A stretch of 64,000 nucleotides of DNA, taken from CADEEN01 sp963738425. Lineage in GTDB: Bacteria > Pseudomonadota > Gammaproteobacteria > Burkholderiales > Burkholderiaceae_C. The translations under genes were made by a program, and so were the position numbers. The DNA lies in assembly GCA_963738425.1 (NCBI GenBank), contig CAVTWT010000001.1, positions 57,475 through 121,474 on the forward strand, given 5' to 3'. Every line of letters begins with the position of its first letter. The first letter of the stretch is position 1. The notes under the pieces were generated by a model. The model had not been told where the DNA came from. It was given only the letters and a program-made list of their open reading frames with translations, and searched no databases. Positions 41,316-49,724 of this stretch are shown one piece after another.

Positions 41316-41471
41316 ATGACACCGCCTGAGACCGGCGCTTGGCCCGCATGTTTCACTGTGGCGACGCTGGATGAGGTACTGCGCGCTGCCCAGGGGCGGC
41401 GCATCGCCTGCGCGAAGATCGGCGCGCTGGGCCAGTTCGGGGCGAAGTACAGCCGTATCGACGTGTGTTGA
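41316..41471 (+). CDS. Possible 51-residue protein overlapping the phospholipase D-like stop
   Basis: A short frame of 51 residues starts with an ATG that begins one base after the stop codon of the phospholipase D-like gene and ends at 41471. No ribosome binding site of its own is evident and no family is recognised. The sequence just before it is duplicated at 44865-44984 but this frame is not, so it may be only spacer. Confidence 0.22.
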   Translation: MTPPETGAWPACFTVATLDEVLRAAQGRRIACAKIGALGQFGAKYSRIDVC

Positions 41472-41600
41472 GCGACGAAACCGGGTGGCCGCTGGCCGCC
41501 GAGGGGCGCGCAACGCTTACATCCCGCAAACATCGCTAGGGGTGTACGCCACGCTCACGCAGCGCTAGCTTCGCATTCCCTCGGACAGTGGCAGTGATCC

Positions 41601-43874
41601 ATGAGCACACGCCGGAAGTTCATCGACATGCTTGGACGCCTCGGCCTCGGCGGTTCGGTGGCACCGTTGGCTGCTTGCGGCAGCCTGCGCCACGTGCAGT
41701 GGCCGGCGTCGGAAGAGCACTTCGATCTGGTCGTGATCGGCAGCGGCTTTGGCGGCACCATGACCGCGCTGACTGTGGCCTACACGATGGAGGCGCGCCT
41801 GGCCGCGGCCCGCCCGCCGGCCACACCGCTGCGTATCCTGATGCTGGAGCGAGGCACCTGGTGGACCACGCCCACCGAAACCATCCAGGACAAGCAGGTC
41901 AAGACGCGCGAGTTCCTGATCGCCAAGGGCCAACCGACGCAGGAGTGGAGTTCGCTCGCCGACTACCGCGGCATGCTCGACCTGTTGCGCCGCTGCCGCT
42001 ACTCGCCGAGCCGGCCGCAAGGCCTGTTCGACTTCGCGCCGATCGGCAAGCACGGCCTGTTCAACCTGCACAACGACGGCATCTCGGTGCTGCGCGCGAG
42101 CGGTGTCGGCGGCGGCTCGCTGGTCTATTCGAAGATCCTGATGCGGCCGCCGGAGATCCTGTTCGACGACCCGCGCTGGCCCGCCGCCTGGCGCGGCAGC
42201 GTCGGCGCGGCGCAACGCGGCCGCTACTACCGTCGCGCCCTGCAGGCGGTGACGCAGGGCGTCGAGACGTTGATGCCCGGCAAGGACAAGGCGGCGACCG
42301 GGCTGACCGGGCCGAGCAACATCCTGACGCGCGCACCCGGCTGGGCCCTGCCTAAATCGGTGCAGCAGGTGGCGCGCTTCGACAGCGATCGCAAGCTGCT
42401 GCGCATTGCCGTCGGCGATGCACGCGCGATCAAGGACAACGAGGGCGAACTGATCGACCGCGCGCGCGTGTTCCAGACCGCGGTCGCGCAGCTCAAGCCC
42501 GCGGTGTACGGCGCGGTGGACCTGTCGATCAACGACATGGACATCGGCGGTTCGCGCGCCCAGAAGCCGGTCGGCACGAACGTCTGCGAGCGCCACGGCC
42601 GCTGCAACGTCGGCTGCCTGCCTGGTGCCGGGCAGACGCTGAACAAGCAGCTGCAGCGCGCGATCTACGGCACCTTCGACACCAAGAGCCTGGAGCCCGG
42701 CGCGCCGGCCGACGGCCAGTGCGTGTTGCGCCACGTCGCGCTGCAGTTGCGTGCGTTGGCCCAGGTGGATCATGTGTCGGAGTCGGCCGATGGTTCGTAC
42801 CGCGTGCACTACCTGCAGCGCTCGGCGGCCGACCCCGCCGTCACGGCGCAACCGCAGGTGGTCACGGCCGGCCGCGTCGTCTTCGCTGCCGGCAGCCTCG
42901 GTACCACCGAGCTGCTGCTGCGCTCGCGCCAGCGCAGCGAGGAATCGCAAGGCGCACGCGGCCTGCACGCCTTGAGCGACAAGCTCGGCGACGGCTTTGC
43001 CAGCAACGGCGACCACATCGCCTTTCTCGCCGAGACCAAGGAGCGCGTCAACCTGACCTACGGGCCGGTGACGACCTCGTTCGCGTGGTTTCGCACCGAT
43101 TCGCCGCAGGGCAAGGAGTTTCACAACGTCGAGGATCAGGGCGTACCGCGCTCGCTGTCGGCGCTCACCGGCCACGGCGTCGAGGTCATGAACCGGCTGG
43201 CCCAGGGCGACGGGCTGGAGCGCTGGATCGAGGCCCTGGGCAACGGCCTGAAGGCGCTCAACGACATCTTTGCGAGCGCGCCGACGCGCACCTACGGCGC
43301 CACCGGCGCGGCCGACCTGAGCGCCGACCGGCCCGAGGCCGAGGATGAGCTGACGGCGCGCCTGATGTGCGTCGTGGCCCAGGGCAAGGACGCTGCCGAC
43401 GGCCGCCTGCGCCTCGAAGACGACCGCCTGCGCGCCAGCCGCCCGAACCAGCAGCGCTTCGTCGATGACCCGATCTTTCGCACGATCGAAGGCACGCTCG
43501 ACAAGCTCGCGCAGCAACTGCGCCCGCCCGGCAGCCAGGCGCGCTTCATCAGCCCGCTGTCCGACGGCGCGCTGCCCGGCGTCAAGCCGGTGGTGCTGAC
43601 GTCGCACCCGCTCGGCGGCTGCCCAATGGGCGAGTCCGTCGCCGCCGGCGTGGTCGATGAGACCGGCCGCGTCTATCGCAAGGACAGCGCGCCGCGCGCG
43701 GTCTATCGCGGCCTGTACGTGGCCGACGGCTCGATGCTGCCGACCTCGCTCGGCGTCAACCCGGCCCTGACGATCTCGGCCGTGGCGCTGCGCGTGGCCG
43801 ACCAGATGATCGGCGAGTGGGACGCGATCGCCGCCCGCACGCCGCGAGCGGCGACGCCGCTGCAATGCGCCTGA
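41601..43874 (+). CDS. GMC-family FAD oxidoreductase, cholesterol-oxidase-like, exported
   Basis: A protein of 757 residues. The N-terminus combines a twin-arginine-like motif (STRRKFI) with a lipobox-like PLAACG, so it may be exported folded with its cofactor and anchored. The FAD-binding Rossmann motif VVIGSGFGGTMTA lies near residue 42. The C-terminal GMC segment SHPLGGCPMG...GLYVADGSMLPTSLGVNPALTISA (read in parts) carries the flavin-site residues. This layout resembles cholesterol oxidases and other membrane-facing alcohol oxidases. The true substrate is unknown. The gene and the next one are flanked by the two copies of the phospholipase D-like C-terminal sequence. Confidence 0.85.
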   Translation: MSTRRKFIDMLGRLGLGGSVAPLAACGSLRHVQWPASEEHFDLVVIGSGFGGTMTALTVAYTMEARLAAARPPATPLRILMLERGTWWTTPTETIQDKQVKTREFLIAKGQPTQEWSSLADYRGMLDLLRRCRYSPSRPQGLFDFAPIGKHGLFNLHNDGISVLRASGVGGGSLVYSKILMRPPEILFDDPRWPAAWRGSVGAAQRGRYYRRALQAVTQGVETLMPGKDKAATGLTGPSNILTRAPGWALPKSVQQVARFDSDRKLLRIAVGDARAIKDNEGELIDRARVFQTAVAQLKPAVYGAVDLSINDMDIGGSRAQKPVGTNVCERHGRCNVGCLPGAGQTLNKQLQRAIYGTFDTKSLEPGAPADGQCVLRHVALQLRALAQVDHVSESADGSYRVHYLQRSAADPAVTAQPQVVTAGRVVFAAGSLGTTELLLRSRQRSEESQGARGLHALSDKLGDGFASNGDHIAFLAETKERVNLTYGPVTTSFAWFRTDSPQGKEFHNVEDQGVPRSLSALTGHGVEVMNRLAQGDGLERWIEALGNGLKALNDIFASAPTRTYGATGAADLSADRPEAEDELTARLMCVVAQGKDAADGRLRLEDDRLRASRPNQQRFVDDPIFRTIEGTLDKLAQQLRPPGSQARFISPLSDGALPGVKPVVLTSHPLGGCPMGESVAAGVVDETGRVYRKDSAPRAVYRGLYVADGSMLPTSLGVNPALTISAVALRVADQMIGEWDAIAARTPRAATPLQCA

Positions 43875-43897
43875 GGCGCTGAAACCGGGGGTCTCCG

Positions 43898-44854
43898 ATG
43901 CGCATCGCCTTTGCTTCCTGCGCGTTCAACCGCGTCTTCCAACAGCAGCCGGTATGGGGCCGCATCGCGCAGCAGCAGCCGGACCACCTTGTCCTGCTCG
44001 GCGACATCTTCTATCTCGACGTGCTCGGGCCGAATGCGCCGCAGCTGATGACGGACGACGAGTTCGCCCAGCACCTGTTCGCGCTCCACGTCGAGCTCAT
44101 CGCGCAGCCGGATTTCGCGGCTCTCGTCGGCGCCATGCCGCCGGGCACGGTGCATGCGATCTGGGACGACCACGACTTTCTATGGAACGATGCGATGGGC
44201 ATCGCCGACCAGCCGGCGCACCGCGAGAAGCTGCGCCTGACCACGGCCTTTCGCGAAGCTTTGCGCATCGCCCTGGCACAGCAATTGGCGCCCGGCTCGT
44301 TCCCCGCGTTCTACAACGACGCGCGCTTCTGGGATCCGGCGCAGCCCGAACTCGGCACGCCCAGCCTGCCGCTGGCGGCCGACCTGATGCTGCACCTGAG
44401 CGACGGCCGCAGCCACCGCACCGGCACCTGGGGCGTGCGCGAATCGCGTCGCACGCTCTTCGGCCAAACCCAGCGCGACCGATTCGAGCAGGCCATCACC
44501 GCGGCGCCGCCGCAGGCGCTGCACCTCTGGGCCAGCGGCTCCACGATTGCCGGCTACCAGCGCTACCCGCGCGACCTCGACTGGCTCGAGGGCGTTGCCG
44601 CCAACCAGCGTACGCTGGTGCTGAGCGGCGACATCCACCGCAACCGGCTCGATGCGTTCTACACCGGCGGCTTGCCGCTGCATGAAGCCACGTCCTCCGG
44701 CGCGGCGGTGCGCGACGCCGTCGTCGTCGGCGCTGAGCGCTCCAACTTCGGCATGCTGGAGATCGACGCGCAGACCGTGACGATCCGACTGTTCAAGCGC
44801 AGCCACGTCGAGATGCGGCGCGTGCTCGACCGGGTGAGCTGGTTGCCGCTGTAG
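43898..44854 (+). CDS. PhoD-like metallophosphatase
   Basis: A protein of 318 residues related to alkaline phosphatase D. The metal-binding motifs are LLGDIFYLDV near residue 33, WDDHDFLWND near 88 and LSGDIHRNRLD near 245. There is no signal peptide, unlike classical PhoD, so it may act in the cytoplasm or be missing an export region. It starts 23 bases after the GMC oxidoreductase gene on the same strand, so the two are likely co-transcribed. The substrate could be a phosphodiester or phosphomonoester; the sequence does not decide this. Confidence 0.85.
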   Translation: MRIAFASCAFNRVFQQQPVWGRIAQQQPDHLVLLGDIFYLDVLGPNAPQLMTDDEFAQHLFALHVELIAQPDFAALVGAMPPGTVHAIWDDHDFLWNDAMGIADQPAHREKLRLTTAFREALRIALAQQLAPGSFPAFYNDARFWDPAQPELGTPSLPLAADLMLHLSDGRSHRTGTWGVRESRRTLFGQTQRDRFEQAITAAPPQALHLWASGSTIAGYQRYPRDLDWLEGVAANQRTLVLSGDIHRNRLDAFYTGGLPLHEATSSGAAVRDAVVVGAERSNFGMLEIDAQTVTIRLFKRSHVEMRRVLDRVSWLPL

Positions 44855-44864
44855 CGCGCTGCGC

Positions 44865-44984
44865 GACATGGCGCCGGGCAACAGCCGGAACACGGCCACC
44901 GACGATCCGGATCAGCACGCAACGCTCGCCAAGCGCAGCAAGGTGCGCCTGCACCAGATCCTGCCGATCAAACCGTTGCTTTAA
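44865..44984 (+). pseudogene. Remnant of a second phospholipase D-like gene (C-terminus only)
   Basis: This stretch repeats the last 120 bases of the phospholipase D-like gene (41196-41315) with scattered substitutions. It translates to DMAPGNSRNTATDDPDQHAT... and ends in PIKPLL with a stop codon. The frame is kept, but there is no upstream coding sequence. The two copies flank the GMC oxidoreductase and PhoD-like genes as direct repeats. Confidence 0.85.
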
Positions 44985-44998
44985 GGCGAGACCGGCAC

Positions 44999-46156
44999 TC
45001 AGCGCCCGATCACCCAGGCTCCCCGCGACTCCGGCGCGCCGTCGGGCACCGGCCAGCCGAAGCGCGCGCGGCGGCGCTCGGGCGACTCGCCCCAGTAGAG
45101 CTGGGCGCGGATGTCGCGCAGCACGTCGGGCTCCTCGGCGTAGTAGCTGTGGCCCAGGCGGAACAGGCTCGAGCCGCGCACGCGCACGGTGTCGATGCCG
45201 GGCAGCACCAGCACCGGCGGCGCGCCGCCGACGCGGCCGCCTTCGGTCAGCCACTCGATCGCGGCCAGCGCCTTGTCCTGGTCGGCAACGTACAGCGTGG
45301 TCCGCTCGGCCATCTGCGGATAGACGCTCGCCAGCTGCCGGAACACATCGGTGCTGATGTCGGGTGCCGACAGGAAGATCTGGCCGAAGCGCGTGCCCGC
45401 GCGCATCGCCGCCTGCGTGGTGGCGCGGTGCAGCGCGCGCAGCAGGCCGCGGTTGCCCATGCTGTGGGCAATGATGTGCACCTTGCCGCGGTCGGCCAGG
45501 GCCGACACGGCGATCAGGAAGTCGGCGATCTGCGCCTCGCTGGCTTCGATGGCCGCCAGGTCGGCCGCGTAGCCGGACAAGCTGCCGCGCGAGGGCCAGC
45601 TGTAGAGCACGGTGATGCCGGGCACCTGGAGGTCGAAGCCCAGTTGCGCGGCGCGCCGCGCGGCGTCGTCGAAGCCGGTGTTGAAGCCGTGGATATAGAC
45701 CAGCACGTTGCGGTCGCTCGGATCGAGCCCGGCGAGGAACTTGCGCACGTCGCGCGTGAACGCGTCGCGCGCCATCACGGTGGCCGGGTCGACGCTGATG
45801 CGGTCGTCGACCTGCAGCAGCAGGCGCTTCCACAGCGGCGAGCCGAGCTCGCCGGTGCGGTGGCTGGAGGGGATGCGCACGATGCGCTTGCCGAAGTGGA
45901 CTCGTTCGTCGGTCTCGGCGCCGAAGCCCTTGCCGGGGTCGGCCGGGTCGAGCGGCTTGCGGTTGGTGCCGAACCACACCGGGTAGCAGGTGCCGGAGAA
46001 CTCGCTCGGGCAGGCGCCGTCGGTGCGCGCCGAGCGCATGCGCGGGGCTTCGCTCGACGCGGTGGCTGCCGGCGGCGTGGGCTCGACCGGCGGTGTCGCC
46101 ACGCAGGCCGCCACGGCGAGCGCCAGCAGGGGCAGCAGGGTTCGCAGTCGGGTCAT
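44999..46156 (-). CDS. DUF900-family alpha/beta-hydrolase lipoprotein
   Basis: A protein of 385 residues. It begins with a lipoprotein signal (MTRLRTLLPLLALAVAACVA, Cys-18). The hydrolase core has VLVYIHGFNTGFDDA (oxyanion region) near residue 155, LYSWPSRGSL, and the nucleophile elbow HIIAHSMGN near residue 230. These fit the DUF900/UPF0227-like serine hydrolases. A cysteine-rich segment CPSEFSGTCYPVWFGTNR precedes the core. It is probably anchored in the outer membrane, facing the periplasm. Substrate unknown. The gene is convergent with the remnant at 44865. Confidence 0.85.
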   Translation of the reverse strand: MTRLRTLLPLLALAVAACVATPPVEPTPPAATASSEAPRMRSARTDGACPSEFSGTCYPVWFGTNRKPLDPADPGKGFGAETDERVHFGKRIVRIPSSHRTGELGSPLWKRLLLQVDDRISVDPATVMARDAFTRDVRKFLAGLDPSDRNVLVYIHGFNTGFDDAARRAAQLGFDLQVPGITVLYSWPSRGSLSGYAADLAAIEASEAQIADFLIAVSALADRGKVHIIAHSMGNRGLLRALHRATTQAAMRAGTRFGQIFLSAPDISTDVFRQLASVYPQMAERTTLYVADQDKALAAIEWLTEGGRVGGAPPVLVLPGIDTVRVRGSSLFRLGHSYYAEEPDVLRDIRAQLYWGESPERRRARFGWPVPDGAPESRGAWVIGR

Positions 46157-46230
46157 TGCGGGTCCGATCTTCGGCGTGCTTTTCCTGTTTTTGATGGTAC
46201 GCCGTCGCGGTGCGAGCAGCGAGCCTGCGC

Positions 46231-46449
46231 TCAGTGCAGCGTGGGGCGCACCGCGGGCATCGAGAACTCGCGCCCGATCACCGTGCGCGCGTACAGGTAG
46301 TTCAGGCGCGCGCGGGTGGTCAGCGCGTCGATGTCGACGTGGCCTTGCTCATCGCAAGGGAAAGACAGGCCGCGACCCTCGTCGAACAGCGACGAGAAGC
46401 GAAGTTCGTGGCGCGCTGCCGGCTGGGTGATCTGGAGGTTGGCGTTCAT
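46231..46449 (-). CDS. Small conserved protein, paralogue of the 12293-12523 gene
   Basis: A protein of 72 residues with the same pattern as the 76-residue product of 12293-12523: ELRFSSLFDEGRGLSFPCD, a D-x-D segment, RARLNYLYAR and IGREF. GGAG lies upstream of the ATG at 46449 with good spacing. No domain is recognised. It lies between the DUF900 hydrolase and caspase-like genes. Having two diverged copies in one window suggests a small family of regulators or adaptors in this genome, but nothing more can be said. Confidence 0.72.
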   Translation of the reverse strand: MNANLQITQPAARHELRFSSLFDEGRGLSFPCDEQGHVDIDALTTRARLNYLYARTVIGREFSMPAVRPTLH

Positions 46450-46530
46450 GGGGTGCTCCGCAGGGGTGGATCGTTGTCCCCCTTGAGTTGCACCGGCGCC
46501 GCCGGCGGTTCAAGCCAAACTGCGCCGGCG

Positions 46531-47361
46531 TCAGCGCCCCGTGCTGCAGGTGCCCTGCGGGCCGAGGCGGAAGCAGTAGTCGCCGGTCAGGCTGGAACTC
46601 TCCCAGGGCACCTGCACGCGGCCGGTCTCGCGCGCCACCGACAGCCGCACCTGCTTGAACAGCAGCTCCACCGGCAGGCCGGGCGAGCGCATGTGGTCGA
46701 GCAGATGCTTGGTGTACAGGCTGTTCTTCTCGCTCGGGTTGTCCAGCGCCACGCCGCCGGGGGCGGTGGAGAAGGCGACCATCGAACCCAGCGGCGCTTC
46801 CACCGGCGCCAGCCCCGCGGGCGTCGCACCACGGAACTTCAGGCGCCGGCCGTCGGGGCCCAGGACTTCGGCGCCCGAGAACGGGTTGTTGCGGCAGGCA
46901 TCGAGGATCACGATGTTGATGCCGTTCGGCAGCGCGCCCAGGCGCTCGAGCAACTCGTTCAAGTCGGCGCTCTTGGCCTGCACCTCGTCCTCGGCGCGGA
47001 TTTCGGTGTCCACCGGCAGCAGGTAGTTGCGGCCTTTGACCTGGACGCCATGCCCGGCGTAGTACACGACGCGAACACGCGCCGAGCGGGCGTTGAGCGA
47101 AAACTGGCGGAAGGCCTCGATCATCTCGCGCAGCGAGGTGTTCTCGCGCAGCGCCACGTCGAAACCCAGGCCGCGCAGCGCGCCGGCCACCGCCTGCGCG
47201 TCGTTGACCGGGTTCTTGAGCGCGCCGACACGGTAGCTGGCGTTGCCGATCACCAGTGCCACCTGGCGCTCGATGGGGGGCGCGGCGGCGGCGCCGCGAG
47301 CCCCGCCCGCCATCGCGAGCAGCGCAGCGGCGGAAGTGCAGAGGCGGCGGCGCGAGATCAT
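46531..47361 (-). CDS. Caspase-like peptidase (C14 family), exported
   Basis: A protein of 276 residues with a twin-arginine-like signal (MISRRRLCTSAAALLAMAGG). The peptidase domain starts RQVALVIGNASYRVGALKNPVNDA. The catalytic His is in RVVYYAGHGVQ and the catalytic Cys in VILDACRNNPF, the standard dyad of bacterial metacaspase/caspase-fold proteins. Substrates would be cut after Arg/Lys or acidic residues, which the sequence does not decide. It ends in a short Cys-containing tail. It lies 17 bases after the anti-sigma gene and so belongs to the sigma-factor operon, which suggests proteolytic control or signalling at the cell envelope. Confidence 0.86.
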   Translation of the reverse strand: MISRRRLCTSAAALLAMAGGARGAAAAPPIERQVALVIGNASYRVGALKNPVNDAQAVAGALRGLGFDVALRENTSLREMIEAFRQFSLNARSARVRVVYYAGHGVQVKGRNYLLPVDTEIRAEDEVQAKSADLNELLERLGALPNGINIVILDACRNNPFSGAEVLGPDGRRLKFRGATPAGLAPVEAPLGSMVAFSTAPGGVALDNPSEKNSLYTKHLLDHMRSPGLPVELLFKQVRLSVARETGRVQVPWESSSLTGDYCFRLGPQGTCSTGR

Positions 47362-47378
47362 GGGCGGGCTCGTTGGGT

Positions 47379-48045
47379 TCAGGGCCGAGCCGGCAAGGCG
47401 TCGACCACCGCCACCGCATCGACGATGGCGCTCGCCTTGAGCTTGTCGGTCACCGCGTCGAGCTGCGGCGCTGCGATGCGCACGTAGTAATCGCCGAGCT
47501 GGCCCGGCCCCGCGGCCAGGCTGCCATGCACCTCGACCAGCAGCATGCGGATGTCGGCCTCGCGCGCGTCGCCCTTGAAGTTGACCTTCAGGTACGGGCC
47601 TTGCTCGACCATCTGGCCAGGCGGCACGGAGCGCATCAGGCTGGCGTCGTCGTCGTTGCTCGCCGGCCATCTGAACGATCACGACGCCCTGCACCGCGAC
47701 CACGGCCAGTGCAGCCACGAAGGCCGGCTTCAGCACGGGCTGCGGCACCAGGGTCGACAGCCATGCGCCCAGCCGCTCCATCCGCGAAGGCGTGGCGGCG
47801 CGGCGGGCTTGCTGCGGCGCCGGGCCTTCGCGGCGGATGCGCCCGAGGGCGCGCTCGAGGCCGACCTCGCTCGACACGGCGGGCACGTCGGCGCGGATGC
47901 GGGTCTGCAGCGTGCGGCATCCGTCGAGCTCGGCTGCGGCCTGCGCGTGCTCGCGCAGGTACGCGTCGACCCACTCGCGGTCGGCCTCGGCCAGGGTGCC
48001 GTTGACATAGAACGGCAGCAGTTCGTCGAATCGGGTGTTCATCAT
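47379..48045 (-). CDS. Anti-sigma factor-like membrane protein (frameshifted as read)
   Basis: About 220 residues. The N-terminus (MNTRFDELLPFYVNGTLAEADREWVDAYLREH in parts) is the short helical anti-sigma domain. A transmembrane helix follows (FVAALAVVAVQGVVIVQMAG), then a periplasmic C-terminal domain (LKVNFKGDAREADIRMLLVEVHGSLAAGPGQLGDYYVRI in parts). The frame changes at about 47672; skipping one base joins QMAGE to NDDDASLMRSVPPG. The start overlaps the sigma factor stop codon as ATGA. The pairing with the ECF sigma factor shows its role: it would hold the sigma factor at the membrane until a signal arrives. Confidence 0.8.
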
Positions 48046-48632
48046 GGTGCGGCTCCGGCGAGGTGGTCTCCACCTTCGCGCTGCAGCAGCAGCCGCAGGC
48101 AGTTGGTCAGTTTCTTGCGCGCATGGAACAGGCGCGTCTTGACGGTGTTTTCGGGGCAGGCCTGCAGCACGGCCACTTCGGCCAGGCCCATGCCCTCGTA
48201 GAACACCAGGTGCACGCACTCGCGGTGTTCGGCCGACAGCTTGCTCATGCAGTGCCGCACGCCTTCCTGGCGCTCGTGCTGCGCCAGTTGCTCGAAGGCG
48301 CCCGGCTGGTCGCTGGCCACGCTCTCGGCCACGTCGTCCAGGTCGTCGTGCACGCTGTCGGGCTTGCGCGAGCGAAAGGCCATCAGCACCTTGTTGCGCG
48401 CGATGCCGATCAGCCAGGTGCTGAACTGCGCGTCGCCGCGGAACTTGCCCGGCGCTTTCCAGATTTCGTAGAGGGTGTCGGACACGATTTCCTCGGCTTG
48501 TGCGGGGTCGCCGTGCTGCCTCAGCACGTAGGCGTAGAGCCGGCGCGAGAAAGCGCGGTAGAGCTCTCGAAACGCGCCCTCGTCGCCGCGCTCGATGCGC
48601 TGCAAGAGCCCCATGACCTCGTCGTTTTCCAT
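48042..48632 (-). CDS. ECF-type RNA polymerase sigma factor
   Basis: A protein of 196 residues, typical for ECF sigma factors. Region 2 contains FRELYRAFSRRLYAYVLRQHGD and the -10 recognition stretch FRGDAQFSTWLIGIARNKVLM. Region 4 contains LSAEHRECVHLVFYEGMGLAEVAV and NTVKTRLFHARKKL. The start at 48632 is the only ATG at the right place, with no strong ribosome binding site. It is followed directly by the anti-sigma gene with a four-base overlap, then the caspase-like gene. The OmpA-like gene just upstream is on the same strand. Confidence 0.92.
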   Translation of the reverse strand: MENDEVMGLLQRIERGDEGAFRELYRAFSRRLYAYVLRQHGDPAQAEEIVSDTLYEIWKAPGKFRGDAQFSTWLIGIARNKVLMAFRSRKPDSVHDDLDDVAESVASDQPGAFEQLAQHERQEGVRHCMSKLSAEHRECVHLVFYEGMGLAEVAVLQACPENTVKTRLFHARKKLTNCLRLLLQREGGDHLAGAAP

Positions 48633-48738
48633 GTCGGGCGCGCTGGGATGGCCGCGCAGGAAAGAGATGGGGTCATGGTAATTGGACGGCGATGGAGCTG
48701 AACAGCGCTTTCCCGTTGCTGGGTGCGATTTGCGGGAT

Positions 48739-49287
48739 TCACTCGCCGCGGAACTGGACGCGGCGGTTTTCCGCGGATCTCGAGTCGTGGCCGGCTTGCG
48801 GCTCCTGCTCGCCCTTGCCCACGGCACGCAGGCGGCCGGCTTCGAGGCGGTGTTCGGCGACGAGATAGCGCTTGACGGCGTTGGCACGCCGCACCGACAA
48901 CTGCTCGTTGTATTGCGGGCTGCCGACGGCGTCGGTGTGGCCCTCGATGACCACCGCCTTGGCGTCTGGCAGCAGGCGGATGCCTTCGGCCAGGGCGTCG
49001 AGCTGCTTGCGCGCGGCAGGCAGGATGTCGGCCGAGTCGAAGGCGAACTGCACCGGCAGCGACAGCGCTGCGGCGGGGGAGGCGGCAGCGGCGGGGGACA
49101 CGTCGCCGAGCAGGCGGATCGAACGCATCTTCATGGCCGGTGCGGCGCCGGGCGTCTGGCCCAGGATCGCCGCGACCTCGCGCGGATCGACCGCATCGCC
49201 TTGGCGGTACTGACGCACCTCCTGCGCCGAAGCGGTGGCGGCGGCGAGCACGAAGAGCAGGCAGGCAAGCGGGCGAGGGCGGGTCAT
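48739..49287 (-). CDS. OmpA-family peptidoglycan-binding protein
   Basis: A protein of 182 residues with a signal peptide (to about residue 22, TASAQ). The C-terminal OmpA-like domain (residues 80-180) has QFAFDSADIL, VVIEGHTDAVGSPQYNEQLSVRRANAVKRYL and ENRRVQF, the diaminopimelate-binding fold. There is no lipobox and no beta-barrel, so it is a soluble periplasmic peptidoglycan-binding protein. The ATG at 49287 has GGAG six bases upstream. It lies just before the sigma-factor gene and may be in the same operon or its target. Confidence 0.88.
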   Translation of the reverse strand: MTRPRPLACLLFVLAAATASAQEVRQYRQGDAVDPREVAAILGQTPGAAPAMKMRSIRLLGDVSPAAAASPAAALSLPVQFAFDSADILPAARKQLDALAEGIRLLPDAKAVVIEGHTDAVGSPQYNEQLSVRRANAVKRYLVAEHRLEAGRLRAVGKGEQEPQAGHDSRSAENRRVQFRGE

Positions 49288-49439
49288 GGCGTTCTCCAAG
49301 CTAGGGGGTTGCCGATGAGTTGCAGCCGTCTCGGTTTCGGTTCAAGCGATGTGCAAGAAAGAGTGAACCGTGCCGCCGGCCGCTGCAACTGATCGACGGG
49401 TGTGCACCGCACGGGCACCCGGCATGGCCTCACCTTCCT

Positions 49440-49706
49440 AGGGCCTGTTAACGCTATCGGAGGGTTCGCGTGACTCACCCAACAGCCGCCAGCAAGGCGC
49501 AAACCGCAGCCATAGCCGCTGCTATGGCGAGGATTTGCAACGCCGCTGGCGGCTGTTGGGTGAGATCACCCTTGGGCCGGGCCGCCGCAGGCCACAGGGC
49601 GTTGTTGCTCACTCGTTGCGTGCTGAAAGCACGCGGCCTCGTTCGCGCCTAGCCCTGTGGCCTGCGGCGGCCCGGCGCGAGCCCTCCGATAGCGTTAACA
49701 GGCCCT
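49440..49706. repeat. Nested palindromic element with 25-31 bp terminal inverted repeats
   Basis: The ends are perfect 25-bp inverted repeats (49440-49464 and 49682-49706; outer sequence AGGGCCTGTTAACGC) that extend to 31 bp with one mismatch. Inside are two arms. Arm 1 pairs 49474-49493 with 49545-49564 (20 bp, perfect) and encloses the hairpin GCCATAGC/GCTATGGC (49509-49528). Arm 2 pairs 49576-49600 with 49652-49676 (25 bp, perfect) and encloses GCGTGCT/AGCACGC (49618-49634). The whole would fold into a two-armed structure. It encodes nothing. It lies just upstream of the Ser/Thr kinase ribosome binding site. No clear target-site duplication is visible. It may be a MITE. Confidence 0.85.
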
Positions 49707-49724
49707 TGAGGCCTCAGGAGTGAT

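Noticed and set aside
41565..43865. A 766-codon open frame on the minus strand over the GMC oxidoreductase
   Set aside because: The plus strand has a full FAD-binding and GMC C-terminal motif set; the antisense frame has none.
44793..45977. A 394-codon frame in the DUF900 hydrolase region
   Set aside because: It is a shifted frame on the same strand as the 44999-46156 lipoprotein gene, which has lipobox and catalytic motifs; the shifted frame is Arg-rich with no motif.
49440..49706. Integron attC site
   Set aside because: The element lacks the attC core pairing, no cassette or integrase is nearby, and it is more complex than an attC fold.
49436..49710. Target-site duplication around the palindromic element
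   Set aside because: The bases just outside the two ends (CCTTCCT on the left, TGAGGCC on the right) do not match as a direct repeat, so mobility is not proven by this copy.
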